Made by a program: the position numbers and the translations under genes | Source of the DNA: Volvox africanus | Lineage: Eukaryota; Chlorophyta; Chlorophyceae; Chlamydomonadales; Volvocaceae | DNA: 64,000 nucleotides | NCBI GenBank assembly: GCA_030268105.1 | Contig: BSDZ01000086.1 | Location: forward strand, 1,054,001 to 1,118,000 | Reading direction: 5' to 3' | Notes under the pieces: model-generated | Seen by the model: the letters and a program-made list of their open reading frames with translations, nothing else | Told to the model about the DNA's origin: nothing | Databases searched by the model: none | Shown: positions 43,901 through 54,700 of the stretch, piece after piece | How the letters are laid out: each line of letters opens with the position of its first letter | Numbering within the stretch: the first letter of the stretch is position 1

Positions 43901-46900
43901 TCGCTGAAGGGAACGACGGGTATGTACTCAGGGCTTCTGGAATGGGAATAACGGCGGTTCAAGCGCTGGGCGGAGGTGCAACCGAGGCCCCGAGGTTGGC
44001 GACAGTCGCGATATGGCGCTGCTATGTGTATTGCCACTCCTGGACAGCTTCAGGCGCGGGTCAGGGTCTCGTAAACAAGCCCCAAACATTTCCTGCAAGT
44101 ATCGGTCACACCTGCGCGGAACGTCCTCAATAACAAGGAACAGAAATGGAATTATAAAAACCCAAGGCTGACGGCAAACCCGTGGTACGAACCAAGGGAA
44201 ACGCCGCCAATGGCTGCTGCCGGGGAAAGAGATGTAGGCCAAAGAATTCGGCTTCATACTCCTTATCTTCTCCGCCTCCATCTTTTCCTTGGAATACAGT
44301 TTTTTCCTCTCCTTCCCCTTCTGACACAACCTCCCGTCGGCGGCCGTAGCGCGGGAAGGAGGCGTGTCTCCGAACGGGGGGCCTGGGTGTTATCAAATCC
44401 AGCCTTGGGCTCTGACCGCCAAGATAACACATAATGGATGGACGATGTGGTGTTCAACGTTGGCGTGATGGAAAGTGGAAGGTGACGCGGATGAATGTGG
44501 AAGTGGGGGGAATGACGGAGTGATGGAGTGATGGAGTGATGGGCAGATGGAAGGTGGGGTGTGGGAGATGTGACAAAGGAGTATGGAGAGGACGGAGGAG
44601 GGAGAGGGAGGAAGTTGGTAGATCAAGAACGCGTTGGACGTACGTGTATATCCATGGAGGCGTTGGATATGTGTTATGGAAAGGAATGGGGGAGGGGGTG
44701 GAAGGGGGAGAGGGGCAGGGACAGGTAGGAAGGAAGGGAGGAGCCGGAACAGGCGAGTTGAGTGAGGGGGGAAAAGCGTTAGTGTGTGGACTGCGTGTTC
44801 TATGGATTGAGCATAAGCAGCTTATGGAGCACAAGTTCAGTGACAGTCCGAAGGGTCACCTTAAGGAGGGTGGGTGGGTTGTGCCTCGGCCTGTGCCTCC
44901 GCGTGTGCTGTGCGGCCTTACCTAGCCCCCATGAAAAAACCCTCCGAAGCTCGGCTACACCACGAACAACCCAAGAGCTTCAAAATCCTCCTCCTTCCTC
45001 CCCAACCACGACCGGCCGCTCCACCGCAATCATGCAGTTAATGCAACTATGTCTCACACCCGCCTGTCCGGGCTCACCTCGGCTCCATTGCGTCCTGACT
45101 CCCAGCCTACCCGCCCACCCTGGTCCCAGCCCCAGCCCCAGCCCCTGCCCCAGCCCCAGCCCCAGCCCCAGCCCCAGCCCCAGCCCCAGCCCCAGCCCCA
45201 GCCCCAGCCCCAGCCCCAGCCCCAGCCCCAACTGCAACTCCTACTACCAACTGGTCATTCACCCCCACGCTAACGGCTCTTAGGCCTAGTATTTGGGCAA
45301 GGGGCTTTCATCTTAGGCCTGCTAAAACTAAGGAAGCTTTGGCGGATACCTTGGCATTTGAGGATCCCTTGCCGTTATGGACGCAGATATTGGTACTAGA
45401 TCCCTTACCAGCTATCTTAGCCAGGCTCACTTCGTTCCAAGATATCACCACGTATCGCAATTTGAATGTACGTTATAAGTAGAGGCTTAAAAGTTCTCTG
45501 AGATTTACACAGTATGCTGTTTCCTCCTAGTACCTGTGAGCAGGAAGCATCCCACCTTTTCCTGAAGGGGATGAGGAGCCTAGCCAACACTTTCCAAAAA
45601 ACGCATAGGACCCACCTCCACAAGCCTGAACTCCTCATTTGCCTTGTCCAGCTGTTGGGCGAACTCAACCAGTGCCTTGGGGTCCAGGCCGCCGTCAGCC
45701 GCGATGGCGACGGCAGCCTCCAGCGTATCGCTATCACTGTCGCTTTCGCAGCTGCTGCGGACGCTACGGGCGTGAACTCCTAAGTGCGGCATCTCCGACG
45801 GCTGTCGACTCCCGGCATGCAACCGGGATCGAAAACGATTGTACCGGCGGTGGTCGTGTTTGAACGTCGCTGACTTCGGCACTCTGAGGTGCTGTTGGGA
45901 ACTTTCCCGTGATGGTTGTGGCGGTTGGGAGCTCACGGAAGTCGAACCGTCACCCGACGGCTGCTGCGAGTGGCCGTCGCCGCCACGGTACTTCAGATCC
46001 TCATCTTCACCATTTGAGAAGCTGCTAACATCGCTGCCAACGTCTTCATCGTCGGCGTCATCGGCGTCTTGAGCAAGGAGTATGGACGAGCGGCGGCTGA
46101 GCCGCGACGCGGCACTGGAGGGACGAGAGACCCGGCCCCCTTTCCGACCCGTCGTCAGCACTGCGTGGTTGGGTCAATAATGATCAACACATCGCATCAA
46201 CATTGCCTCAGCAGGGGATCACTGCCGGGTGCGCTAGTTAATGTCACATGCGCCCTCAGCTGATCCACATTCGCTAGCTTATTTAACAAACAGTTAGAAG
46301 AGATCCTAAAGCCACGGGCTGCGGAGCGGCGCATCTTGGAAGTGAGTTTTCAGGTAAATCCCGGGGCATAAGTATGCAGGGGCCGGGGTACAAGGATGCA
46401 GGGTGCGTTGTTCTTCTGGGCTCCTTAATGCACTAGCCCCAGGCTTAGCTACCGGCACTCACACATCGTCAGCGACTTGACCAATCGAGCTTGGCGCCGC
46501 TCCGTAGCTTCCCGCTCCTCCTCCTCCTCCCGCGCGGTCTCCTCCGCCAACGCGGCTGTGTCCAACACCGGTACGGGTGATGCGCCGGACTGCGACACCT
46601 CACTGCCGCCGCCTACTCCGCTGCCAAGGCCGCTGCAAGCGGTGGTAACTGAGGAGTGAGATGCGCGGCGACTGCCTTCCGCGGCGCCGTTACTGGAGAT
46701 TCGCACCATCGGATCCACGAGGGTTCGCTCGCCGGTCTCGACCTGGGATATGGTATACGCAAGCGCCGCGGCGCAGTCGGGACGTGAGCGGCGTTAAAAA
46801 AAGATGGGTGACGCATTCGGCATCTGGTGATCAGCAGCAACCCAAATGACGCCTTCTTGCACGGCGCCTGTTTTCCGGATGCTGTTTGCACACGCACGCA

Positions 46901-49900
46901 CAAAGGTGCAAAAACGGATATATCCGATCTTCAATCGCATCCCTGACGTAGCGCAAATCATATCAGAACCAAAGGCGCGTACATACAAGCAGGCACTGCA
47001 TATGCAAACATGCTAACACCGATGGTCGGATGGCAAGGCACGCTAGCAAGGCATACACACACAGACACCTTAAACACTATACATCATCCGTTCCCGACTT
47101 CTTGTCCCTGTCTGCTCCTATCGTTGTATGTCCCCGTCCGTCGTTAAACATAACCGTCTGCCTTTTTATCCTTTCCGCCTCATTACTAGGATAGCTCCTG
47201 GTTTTGCTCCTTATCCTCTGCATTGCCACTGCGGCTTACTAACACCGGCATCTGATCTATAGCTGTCGCATAAACACGCACACACACACATACACACACA
47301 CACACAAATACATGTACACACAACCACGCACACGGACCTGCTTCAGTGCTGCCCGCACCAGTTCCATCCCACTCAAGCCGCTCATTATGATCGTGCTGCG
47401 GCTGGCCCCACTTCGGCCACCGCGTGGCTGTAGCGGGCTGGGCTGCCGCTGCACCTGCGCTGACTGCATCAGCTGGTTGCTGCTCCTCTCAGTCTGTAGA
47501 GTGACGATCCGTGCGTGGAGACGCGAGCGCGTAGGGCTACGGGGTTCCAAAAGAACGAGGCAAAACGAAAACCAGCAGGATAAATTGAGGAAACCCGGTC
47601 ACCTGGGTTCACGTGCGGCATCTAGTTAAAGTGATTACCGGCCATAGGCTCCTTTGACTGGTCCCTTGCTCTTCCTACCTGACCCGGCAGGAGCCAGCCC
47701 TGTACTTGGTTTTCCCCTTGCCGCATACGGGCACACCGCAAATCCCAGGAAATGAAACCCGCATGTCGGCACGTTCGGCCTCGCTGGAATCTGGAAGTCA
47801 CATGGGGGGGGACAGCGCCCTCCTCCTAAACAACAGAGACCGCTCCTGATCCTTCGCCATCCTAACAGGAATGCTGTGATCGCCCTTACCTAAGTTCTTG
47901 AGGCCCATCTACAGCGCTAGAGCGCGGCCTCGTTGATGCACCAGCGCCGGCGCCTCCACCGCCGGGATGCACAGAGCAGCTATTGATCGGTGATGCAGCC
48001 ATTGAATCGACGCCGCCGTCCAAACTGCCGAAGCCAACATCAGCAGTTACAATCGCGGCGGCTAGATTGGAACGATCCGGTGAGATCGTGCGAACAAGCA
48101 CCGGCAGCGATTGAGTGACGGCGTCGTTAGAAGCTTCACGTCGGCTCAGCACAGATGCAGAACCGCGCCTCCGGGGCGCTGATCTACGGGCGCCGGCTGC
48201 GCCGCCGCCGTCGCCGAGTGCCGGCAATGTGTTATACTGCAGATTATTGCCCTGTATCGCAATGCCGGTCGTGGAACGCAGCGGCGGTGATGATGGCCGC
48301 CCAGGTCCAAGCATTGTGACCGACGACATGCGTACGGTGGACGTATAGGGGGGCCCGCGTGACATGCCATTATCTGACCGGCGAGCTGGAGGAGTGCCGC
48401 CGCGACGAGGAGAATATAACGCTGCCATAGAACGCTGCGGCGACAGCGGCGACACCGGCACCAAGATGGGATTGGATCCCGCACGAACAAAGGAGCCGTT
48501 ACCAGCGTTGGTGGGAGTAACAGCGTCGCCTTCTGTGCCGCCACCACCGCCGCCGCCGCCTTCGTATCCAGCCGAAATATCCACCATATCCAAATATCCT
48601 TGGCCTCCCACCAGCAACGACGCGGAGCTGTTGCTTGATCGAACGGCGCCGTCCAAAAGAAGAGCGTCGACGGTACCGAGCCCAGTAGCGGAGGCACCGC
48701 GTGCGTGGCCCATGCCAGCGCGACGAAGACCTCCGGGGGCAGGCTGGTCTAGAGGAACGATCCGTGGGACGGGGACGCCGTCGGCTGTAGTGGTCAGCAC
48801 CACCACCGCCTCGCGACCGGACGGAAGACCGTCAATGGAGGAGGCGTTGTCGATAACCTGCCACGTCGGGTCAAACGGGCAGGAAAATCACCATGCATGC
48901 GAGAAAACGCAATTGTTGCCGGTGTCGGTCGCAACGGTGGATCGGCACTGGTCATCATTGCCCATCTCCCCTTCACAGCCCCTAAACATACATGAATAGA
49001 TAATTCATACAGTAGATAAATTTCCATGTAAAATCAACATTAATTACAGTTTCGTATACCCGACGGGATAAGAATGAAGGGGAGAGGTTACCATGGTGGC
49101 AAGTTAGGCGTGCTTTGTTCCGGGGGGGCTCAGGTTTTGATTGGCCTCTGGTCGCTCAGGGCAGGCGCACACATGACCATATCCTACCAGAAACGTCCCT
49201 GATGACTCATCTGCGCGATCGTCGCTCACATGGCCGATCTCCCCCCTAGCCCATCCGACAAGTAAATGGCCCTATTCCAACCTCAACCGCACCCACCTCT
49301 TGCAGGTCTGTAACGGTCGCACCGTTCGGATTGGCAATGATGAAATGGTTTTCCAGCTGCGCTGAGTCCAGCGCAATGAAGCGCTGCAGGTGTGCCGCGG
49401 ACTCAGGGACCTGCGGGTCCGGCAGAGGGGAGTGTGGGGATCGGAAGTTGGACAAAAGGCGCAGCTAGGAAGTGTTGAGGCTACCGCTAGCACTCATCCC
49501 AGCCCGTGTTTATTTCCAACGCGATGGGTCAGTTCACATCCTGAAGTGCGCCATCACATCCTGGCGACCCTGCCAGCCACCCAATCGTAGGACACCTATA
49601 TAGCACAAACCCGCCGGGTCCATGTCGTCTCAGGTTCTCGCATTTCCCTGGCCCATTTCCGTACCTGCAGCACCGCCGCTGCCCTGCTGCTCAGCGATAG
49701 AGGTGCACCTGGTGGTAGCCCTGGTAGGACCGGTGCTTGCATCAGCACCCCGGGTAGCACACCGCCGGGGTCATTCCCTGGTGGCGTCGTCGGCTTGGCG
49801 GCAAAATGGAGGGAGAGAGAGCCCACGTTGCCATGGCTACGCCTATTGGGGCCAGCTGTCCCGACGCCGCCACCGCCGCCAGGTACTGGATTCCAGGTGC

Positions 49901-50966
49901 GAACAGAAGAGCGTCCACCGTCGCCACCACCTCCACCAGCCGCTATTGTCGTGCTGATCCGTACCGCAGGGCCGCCGCCACCGCGGCCGCCGCGATTGCC
50001 ACCATTCGCGTGATTTTTGGCACCGTGATGCTGATGCGCTCTGAAGTCATCAAAAATGTGCTCCAGGGTGTCGAGTGGTAGCGTGGCTATAGAGATCTGG
50101 CACAACATGAAAGGCAGCGATGGGGAGATTCACCAGACATGAGCACACAGGAATGGATGTGGGGAGGTCGCAACACAGGCAGGTCTGTACGCGAGAATCG
50201 TGCTCGACATATCGACACAGAACACCGGAATGCACATATCAGTGGCGCAGGGGACTGGTAACAAAACCTAGAATGTACCATCGCGAGCGGTGCTCATCCT
50301 TCACGTGTTGCTGTGACCCACAGAACATTTAGAATTTCAAAGTCAACATGATGCAGTAATAATAATAATAATACTAAGGACCTTTTACCCGCCAAGAATT
50401 GGAGGCAGCGGTTCTGTCTGGGGATGCGAGCGCGGATAGAATCGCAGGCCGGAGTCGGTGCTCTACCCATGCAGCCCAATGCAGACCCCAACACCGGCCT
50501 TACTGCCCCATTGCCGGTACATGGAGTCGCTTACCCAATCTCCCTCCGCCAAACCACACCTTCCCTGTCCGGCGGTTTGGCCTTTCCATTTCCAAATAGC
50601 CGTTCTTGCTATCCGTTGTCAGTTGATGTCATCCCCTGGGTTATCTCACCATAGTGTTCCCTGTTCCTAGAACCCCCGAATCGTCAGTGATTAGCCCTGG
50701 CCCAATCGGCACTGCTAGCCTTCCCCCAACGGCCTAATCACCTTCGAGGCCGTGCTGGATGCGTAGCTCGTCTCCTTGCGAGGGGGCCCTCCTCCTAAGG
50801 ATGTTAGGCTGCTGCGTTCTCGTCCCAATGGAGAGATTGTTCCGCCCGCGCCTGCAGGTAGACCACTAACCCCAATAGCGGGCAAAGCAGCCGCTGCACT
50901 GGTGCCACTTGTCGCCTCAACTGCGCCCACTGGAGATCCATGACCGTGACCAACTGCCGTGGCCAT
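36511..50966 (-). CDS. Large EF-hand-like, probably ciliary/cytoskeletal protein, 19 exons, 1,677 aa
   Basis: Exons (minus order): 50966-50742, 50096-49665, 49410-49297, 48857-47890, 47536-47338, 46742-46463, 46160-45616, 43527-43312, 43177-43029, 42662-42464, 42082-41931, 41594-41486, 41114-40486, 39923-39744, 39332-39248, 38951-38870, 38103-38009, 37345-37180, 36719-36511. All junctions are GT-AG and phases agree. The total is 5,034 nt, divisible by three, ending in TGA. Residues 1 to about 900 are Gly/Ser/Ala/Pro-rich with [16 protein letters not shown] (about 80) and an acidic stretch. From about 950 to the end the protein is helical: [119 protein letters not shown]. From memory, this motif series is typical of large EF-hand-like proteins of flagellated protists. 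No canonical calcium loop is visible. The function is not established, and an extra symmetric exon in the 2.1-kb intron at 43.5-45.6 kb is not excluded. Confidence 0.82.
37879..37915. repeat. CAT trinucleotide microsatellite in an intron
   Basis: About 12 perfect CAT units inside the intron between exons 38103-38009 and 37345-37180 of the minus-strand gene. Confidence 0.92.
38151..38810. repeat. Perfect 660-bp CTCCCT hexanucleotide tract (about 110 units) in an intron
   Basis: Uninterrupted CTCCCT units on the plus strand, AGGGAG on the strand of the host gene. It fills most of the 766-bp intron 38869-38104. It is a pure polypurine/polypyrimidine tract. The long frames of Arg-Glu (minus) and Ser-Leu (plus) across it are a by-product of the six-base unit and are not genes. 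Confidence 0.97.
45126..45231. repeat. CAGCCC hexanucleotide tract in an intron
   Basis: About 17 units, with one variation (CTGCCC near 45145). It lies in the 2.1-kb intron 45615-43528 of the minus-strand gene. On the gene strand it reads GGGCTG, with G triplets spaced by three bases. Confidence 0.94.
47273..47310. repeat. CA dinucleotide microsatellite in an intron
   Basis: ACACAC runs with TA interruptions immediately downstream of the donor of exon 47536-47338. Confidence 0.88.
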
Positions 50967-51798
50967 GCTGTTTGCGTGGGGATGTTAAGGCACCTCAAGG
51001 TTCCTCCCGCATGCAAAGCCTCAACACGACTTCCTCTGCAAAGTCTAATTTCTGGAATGTGAAAATAACATAATTTAAAAGTTAATCAGACCTTGCCCAA
51101 GCTGGTTGCGGACCGGTTGGCATGCAGACGGACGTCATTTATCAAGCCTCTTCAGTCGACGACCAATAGGGTCTTTCAAGAAAATACATATAAATCACAT
51201 CCATATCGCACAAGAAAGGTCGCGTCGCTATGATATGCAGAAAGGTAAGCTCGAAGAGAAGACATCATTGAAAGATAGCGAATAATTTAGTTCCAGGAAT
51301 ATTAAGGTGCAGTTAATAACGAAATAGTACCTTTAACCACCAAGAAAACTAAGCTCAAAAGGTTTTACTGCATGCTTGTACGGCAATTGCCTTAAGCCAG
51401 TTAGTTGTGATGGTTGCGTATCAAATCTTACTTGTTTGGCGATCTGAGGTGTAAATGTAGAGAGTTCCATTAAACGGGTATGAGAACCTGACCTGCTGCT
51501 CTCCGACGCAGCTTGACGCTGAAGGGACACACGATATCTAGGATTATCGTGGGATCCAAATTCCTAATATCCAGGTTTGTAAACACGTAGGAATGTGTAG
51601 ATCTCAGGGATCGTTTTTAAAAGTGTTGTGGTGGTAGTCATAGTGCCGGCTCTCTTTGGCTTTTCTCGGCATCATCCATTAGATCGCTAGGCGACATATT
51701 GCTCCTTTGAATGATCGGAGCATAATTGAGGATCCTGGTGGCGTGCAGGCGGTGGGGTTCGACGCTGGGGGCGGCGGCGACGGAGCACGGCAGCAAAT
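50967..51798. promoter_or_regulatory. Shared 5' region of a divergent gene pair
   Basis: 832 bp separate the two start codons, which point away from each other. The region is AT-richer than the flanking exons (for example 51055-51330). A minus-strand stretch 51530-51432 ends in AACAAG|GTAAGA, a good donor, and could be a 5' UTR exon of the minus gene. No TATA box or known motif could be assigned with confidence. Shared regulation is inference from the arrangement. Confidence 0.5.
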
Positions 51799-54700
51799 AT
51801 GGAGCTCGCCTTTACAGGCGGCTTCGCTTGGGCTGCATGGCAGATCCTTGGGAAGCTGCAGAAACATGTATCCAAGGTTGAAAATTACATTGATGACGGG
51901 CGTCTGTTGGGCGATTGGGAGAGCGAGTGCAAGGCGCAGGTGGTGAGTTTGCCTTATGCTATATGCCAAACTCGCATGCGTACCCAAATGTGATATTAGA
52001 TGAATGCGGGGGCTTGGCAGCGTAGCGCAATGCACGTCGAGCATGTCGCTGACCCGTCATCGTGCTTTGACGGCGTGACTGCTATGTCATGATAAATCAC
52101 TACGGATCGATTGCACGATACGTATCCCCCGTATCGAGGTCTTTGGGTTCAATGACCTCCAAGCACGTCTCCCCATGGAACGGCTGCTGCCTTTCTGTTA
52201 GCCTGTTAAGCCTGTGCAAACAGGGTGGTCAACCGCTCGAAGACCAGGTTGTCCAGTTGCAAAGCAGCGACAACATCATGGCCATGGCAGCAAGGAGCTG
52301 CTGCACAAAGTCTTGTTGGGGCGGTGAAAGCGGCTGGGCAGTTAGGTCCGCTGCATCCCTTGTCCTTCCTTCCCGCCGGAAACCCTTTACCTTACCCAGC
52401 CGTAACAGCATACATGGCTAGCAGACACCTGGCATTCCTGCTTTAATAGGTTCAGCTTCAGGTCGCCCTAAAAGTCCAGTTCTCAATCTTTGGCATCGTG
52501 ACCGGTCCCTCTCCGGCATCGTCTGCAGGCCAAGAAGCAGCGCGCCGCTGCGGCCATGGGTCAGGGGGCAACCGCAAGCCACCACGACCATATATTTGAA
52601 GACTGGCGCAACAAGAAACTGCGGCCTGCTCAAATCACCCAGGTACGGCACAGTGACCTCTATTCCTGACTATTGATAAGTCCTATTCCAGCCTATGTAG
52701 GCTTCTCCTTTTATGTGTGGTTTCGCTGTGGACTTCACTTTCTGCAGCCCTTTCCCTATCACTTTAACCCCCAAAATGAACGCCTCGTTTAAATGAATGT
52801 CTCGTTCATTCGCCTTCCTCCCCATACATTACTCGTCTTGCCCCAATATCTGTAACTCTTCAGCATGCCGTTCCCACGATCGCAATGCCCTCAGCTCGTA
52901 ACTGACCTTGCGGAGTTGGCTCAGTGGGCGGGTGCGGGCAGATGGGTTCCGGAGCTGCGCGGGGACCAGCCCGTGAAGCCCTGGACCGATTACGGCGCTG
53001 GTGGCAAGGTGCACCTCCTGCAGGTAACATATGCACACGGGGCATACTGCACACGGCATATGCATGGACGCATCTTGTTCGTTCTGTTCACCATTGCAAA
53101 TACGCAATGCATCACGCTATTGTGCGTGGGTTGAGCGCATGCACCGACGCCTGGGAACGAATGCAATTCTATGGGGCCTGCCAACGGAGGGAAGCGTAAA
53201 GTTTTATTCCCATATGTCCATTTCACAGTGGGTTAAAAAGTATTTTCGAGGCGGGCCATCTACCCTCTGAGACGGGCCACTATTTCCAGTTGGTGACGGA
53301 GAGCAGAGCCTGTGTCCTGGGTTTACAACTTTATGCCCCAAAGTTGCATAGACGTTTATTTAGCGCTCCAGTCATGTCTTATCCATTGCTGGAGCAACGG
53401 GCCTGGATGGCCTTACACCGGATTCAGTGCGCCGCCTCGGCCAGGGATGCTTTCATGATCACAGTTAAATGCTTACGCTCGCACGGCCCCTGTAGGCTGC
53501 TGATGCGCTGGACTTCAGTTTTGCAGAAGTCGTGAAGCGCAATGCGGAGGATCTTGCGGGTAACTGGTTGTGGCAGGTGAGGTCGTTTAAAACGAGACTA
53601 GAGTTGGGAATTTACCGCATTGAGCTGCCTGTAGGTAGGTTTTCTAGGAAATCGTGGGGGTTAAAAGATCTGTGAGGTTCAGGTATGAGCGTCATTGCAC
53701 TATACTCCGTTCAAGTGCGCAGCAGATCGGTACGAAGGCGATATGGGGATCAGGGAAGGGGATCAGGGAAGCCAAAAAGAGTTTGTTGGTCGGGTAATGG
53801 TGTACTTGCTATTTAGCACTTACAAATTTCAAGACAAGCGGCATTCAGACCTGGTGCGAGGTAACGCGGTACATGCTGTGCCGACGTACACTCAGCAACC
53901 CAAACCCGCAAGGAAAGTCACTCTTAGTTTCCCTGTCATGTGTCGGCAGGTGACGGAGGCTCTGCCTGCTCTGTCAGCTGAACCTGTGCGGTCGGCTGGG
54001 CCCAACCAGCGCCTGGGAGGTGCGTGTTGGGTGTCCGAAGGAGTGGAGGTTGAATGCTACTATTTTATCCAGAATTGAGGGAAAGAATACTTGAGCTTTT
54101 AGACAAAAAAACTTGTTAATGCAGTTGTGCTCCGACCGGGATGAGATGCTTACTCCCATGTGAAGTTTTGGGAAGACGGAGAGGCCGTGAAGGTTTTGAG
54201 CATGCTTATTTCTACGGCCAGCCCTAACCCTCCTGGTTCAGTCCTTTGCCGCACGGCTTTCCCCTGCTTGGATACAGACTTTCCCAAATGGTGCTCCCTC
54301 CCTCCCCTTGTCCGCGAAGATCTGAAAACCCGGCTAACGGAGGCTGAGGCAGCCGTGAGGGCAGCTCTCGACTCTGAGCGCCGGAGCCAGGCGACGTCAC
54401 TGAAGGGACTAGTGCAGCCGCTGGCGGTGGCGGCGTGCATGAGGAAGCTGCAGGTGTGTGCAGTGTGGAATCATTGAAGGGGTCACCGCTCCGTGCAGTG
54501 ATGAAGCCGTGGGTTTGGGTGGATCTGGATGCTGAGGTGAGTTCAGACGCCAATTCAAAATGATGGCGGTATAGAGACTAGTTGCACAATGTAAATCCAA
54601 AACTAATCGCACATTTCATATCGCTAAGATGTCAGCTTAAAGAAACTCTACTGTCCTCTTATTGTTTTCGGTCCCTCCTACCCTCCTATGGTACAGATGC

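Noticed and set aside
44980..45283. Gly-Leu and Pro-Gln/Pro-Ser repeat frames across the CAGCCC tract
   Set aside because: By-products of the hexanucleotide repeat in an intron; no splice or family support.
52205..52421. A possible exon of the UAP1-like gene with QPLEDQVVQLQ
   Set aside because: Acceptor and donor candidates exist in more than one frame, but exons 51799-51939 and 52529-52642 already join in phase. Inclusion cannot be decided from sequence alone.
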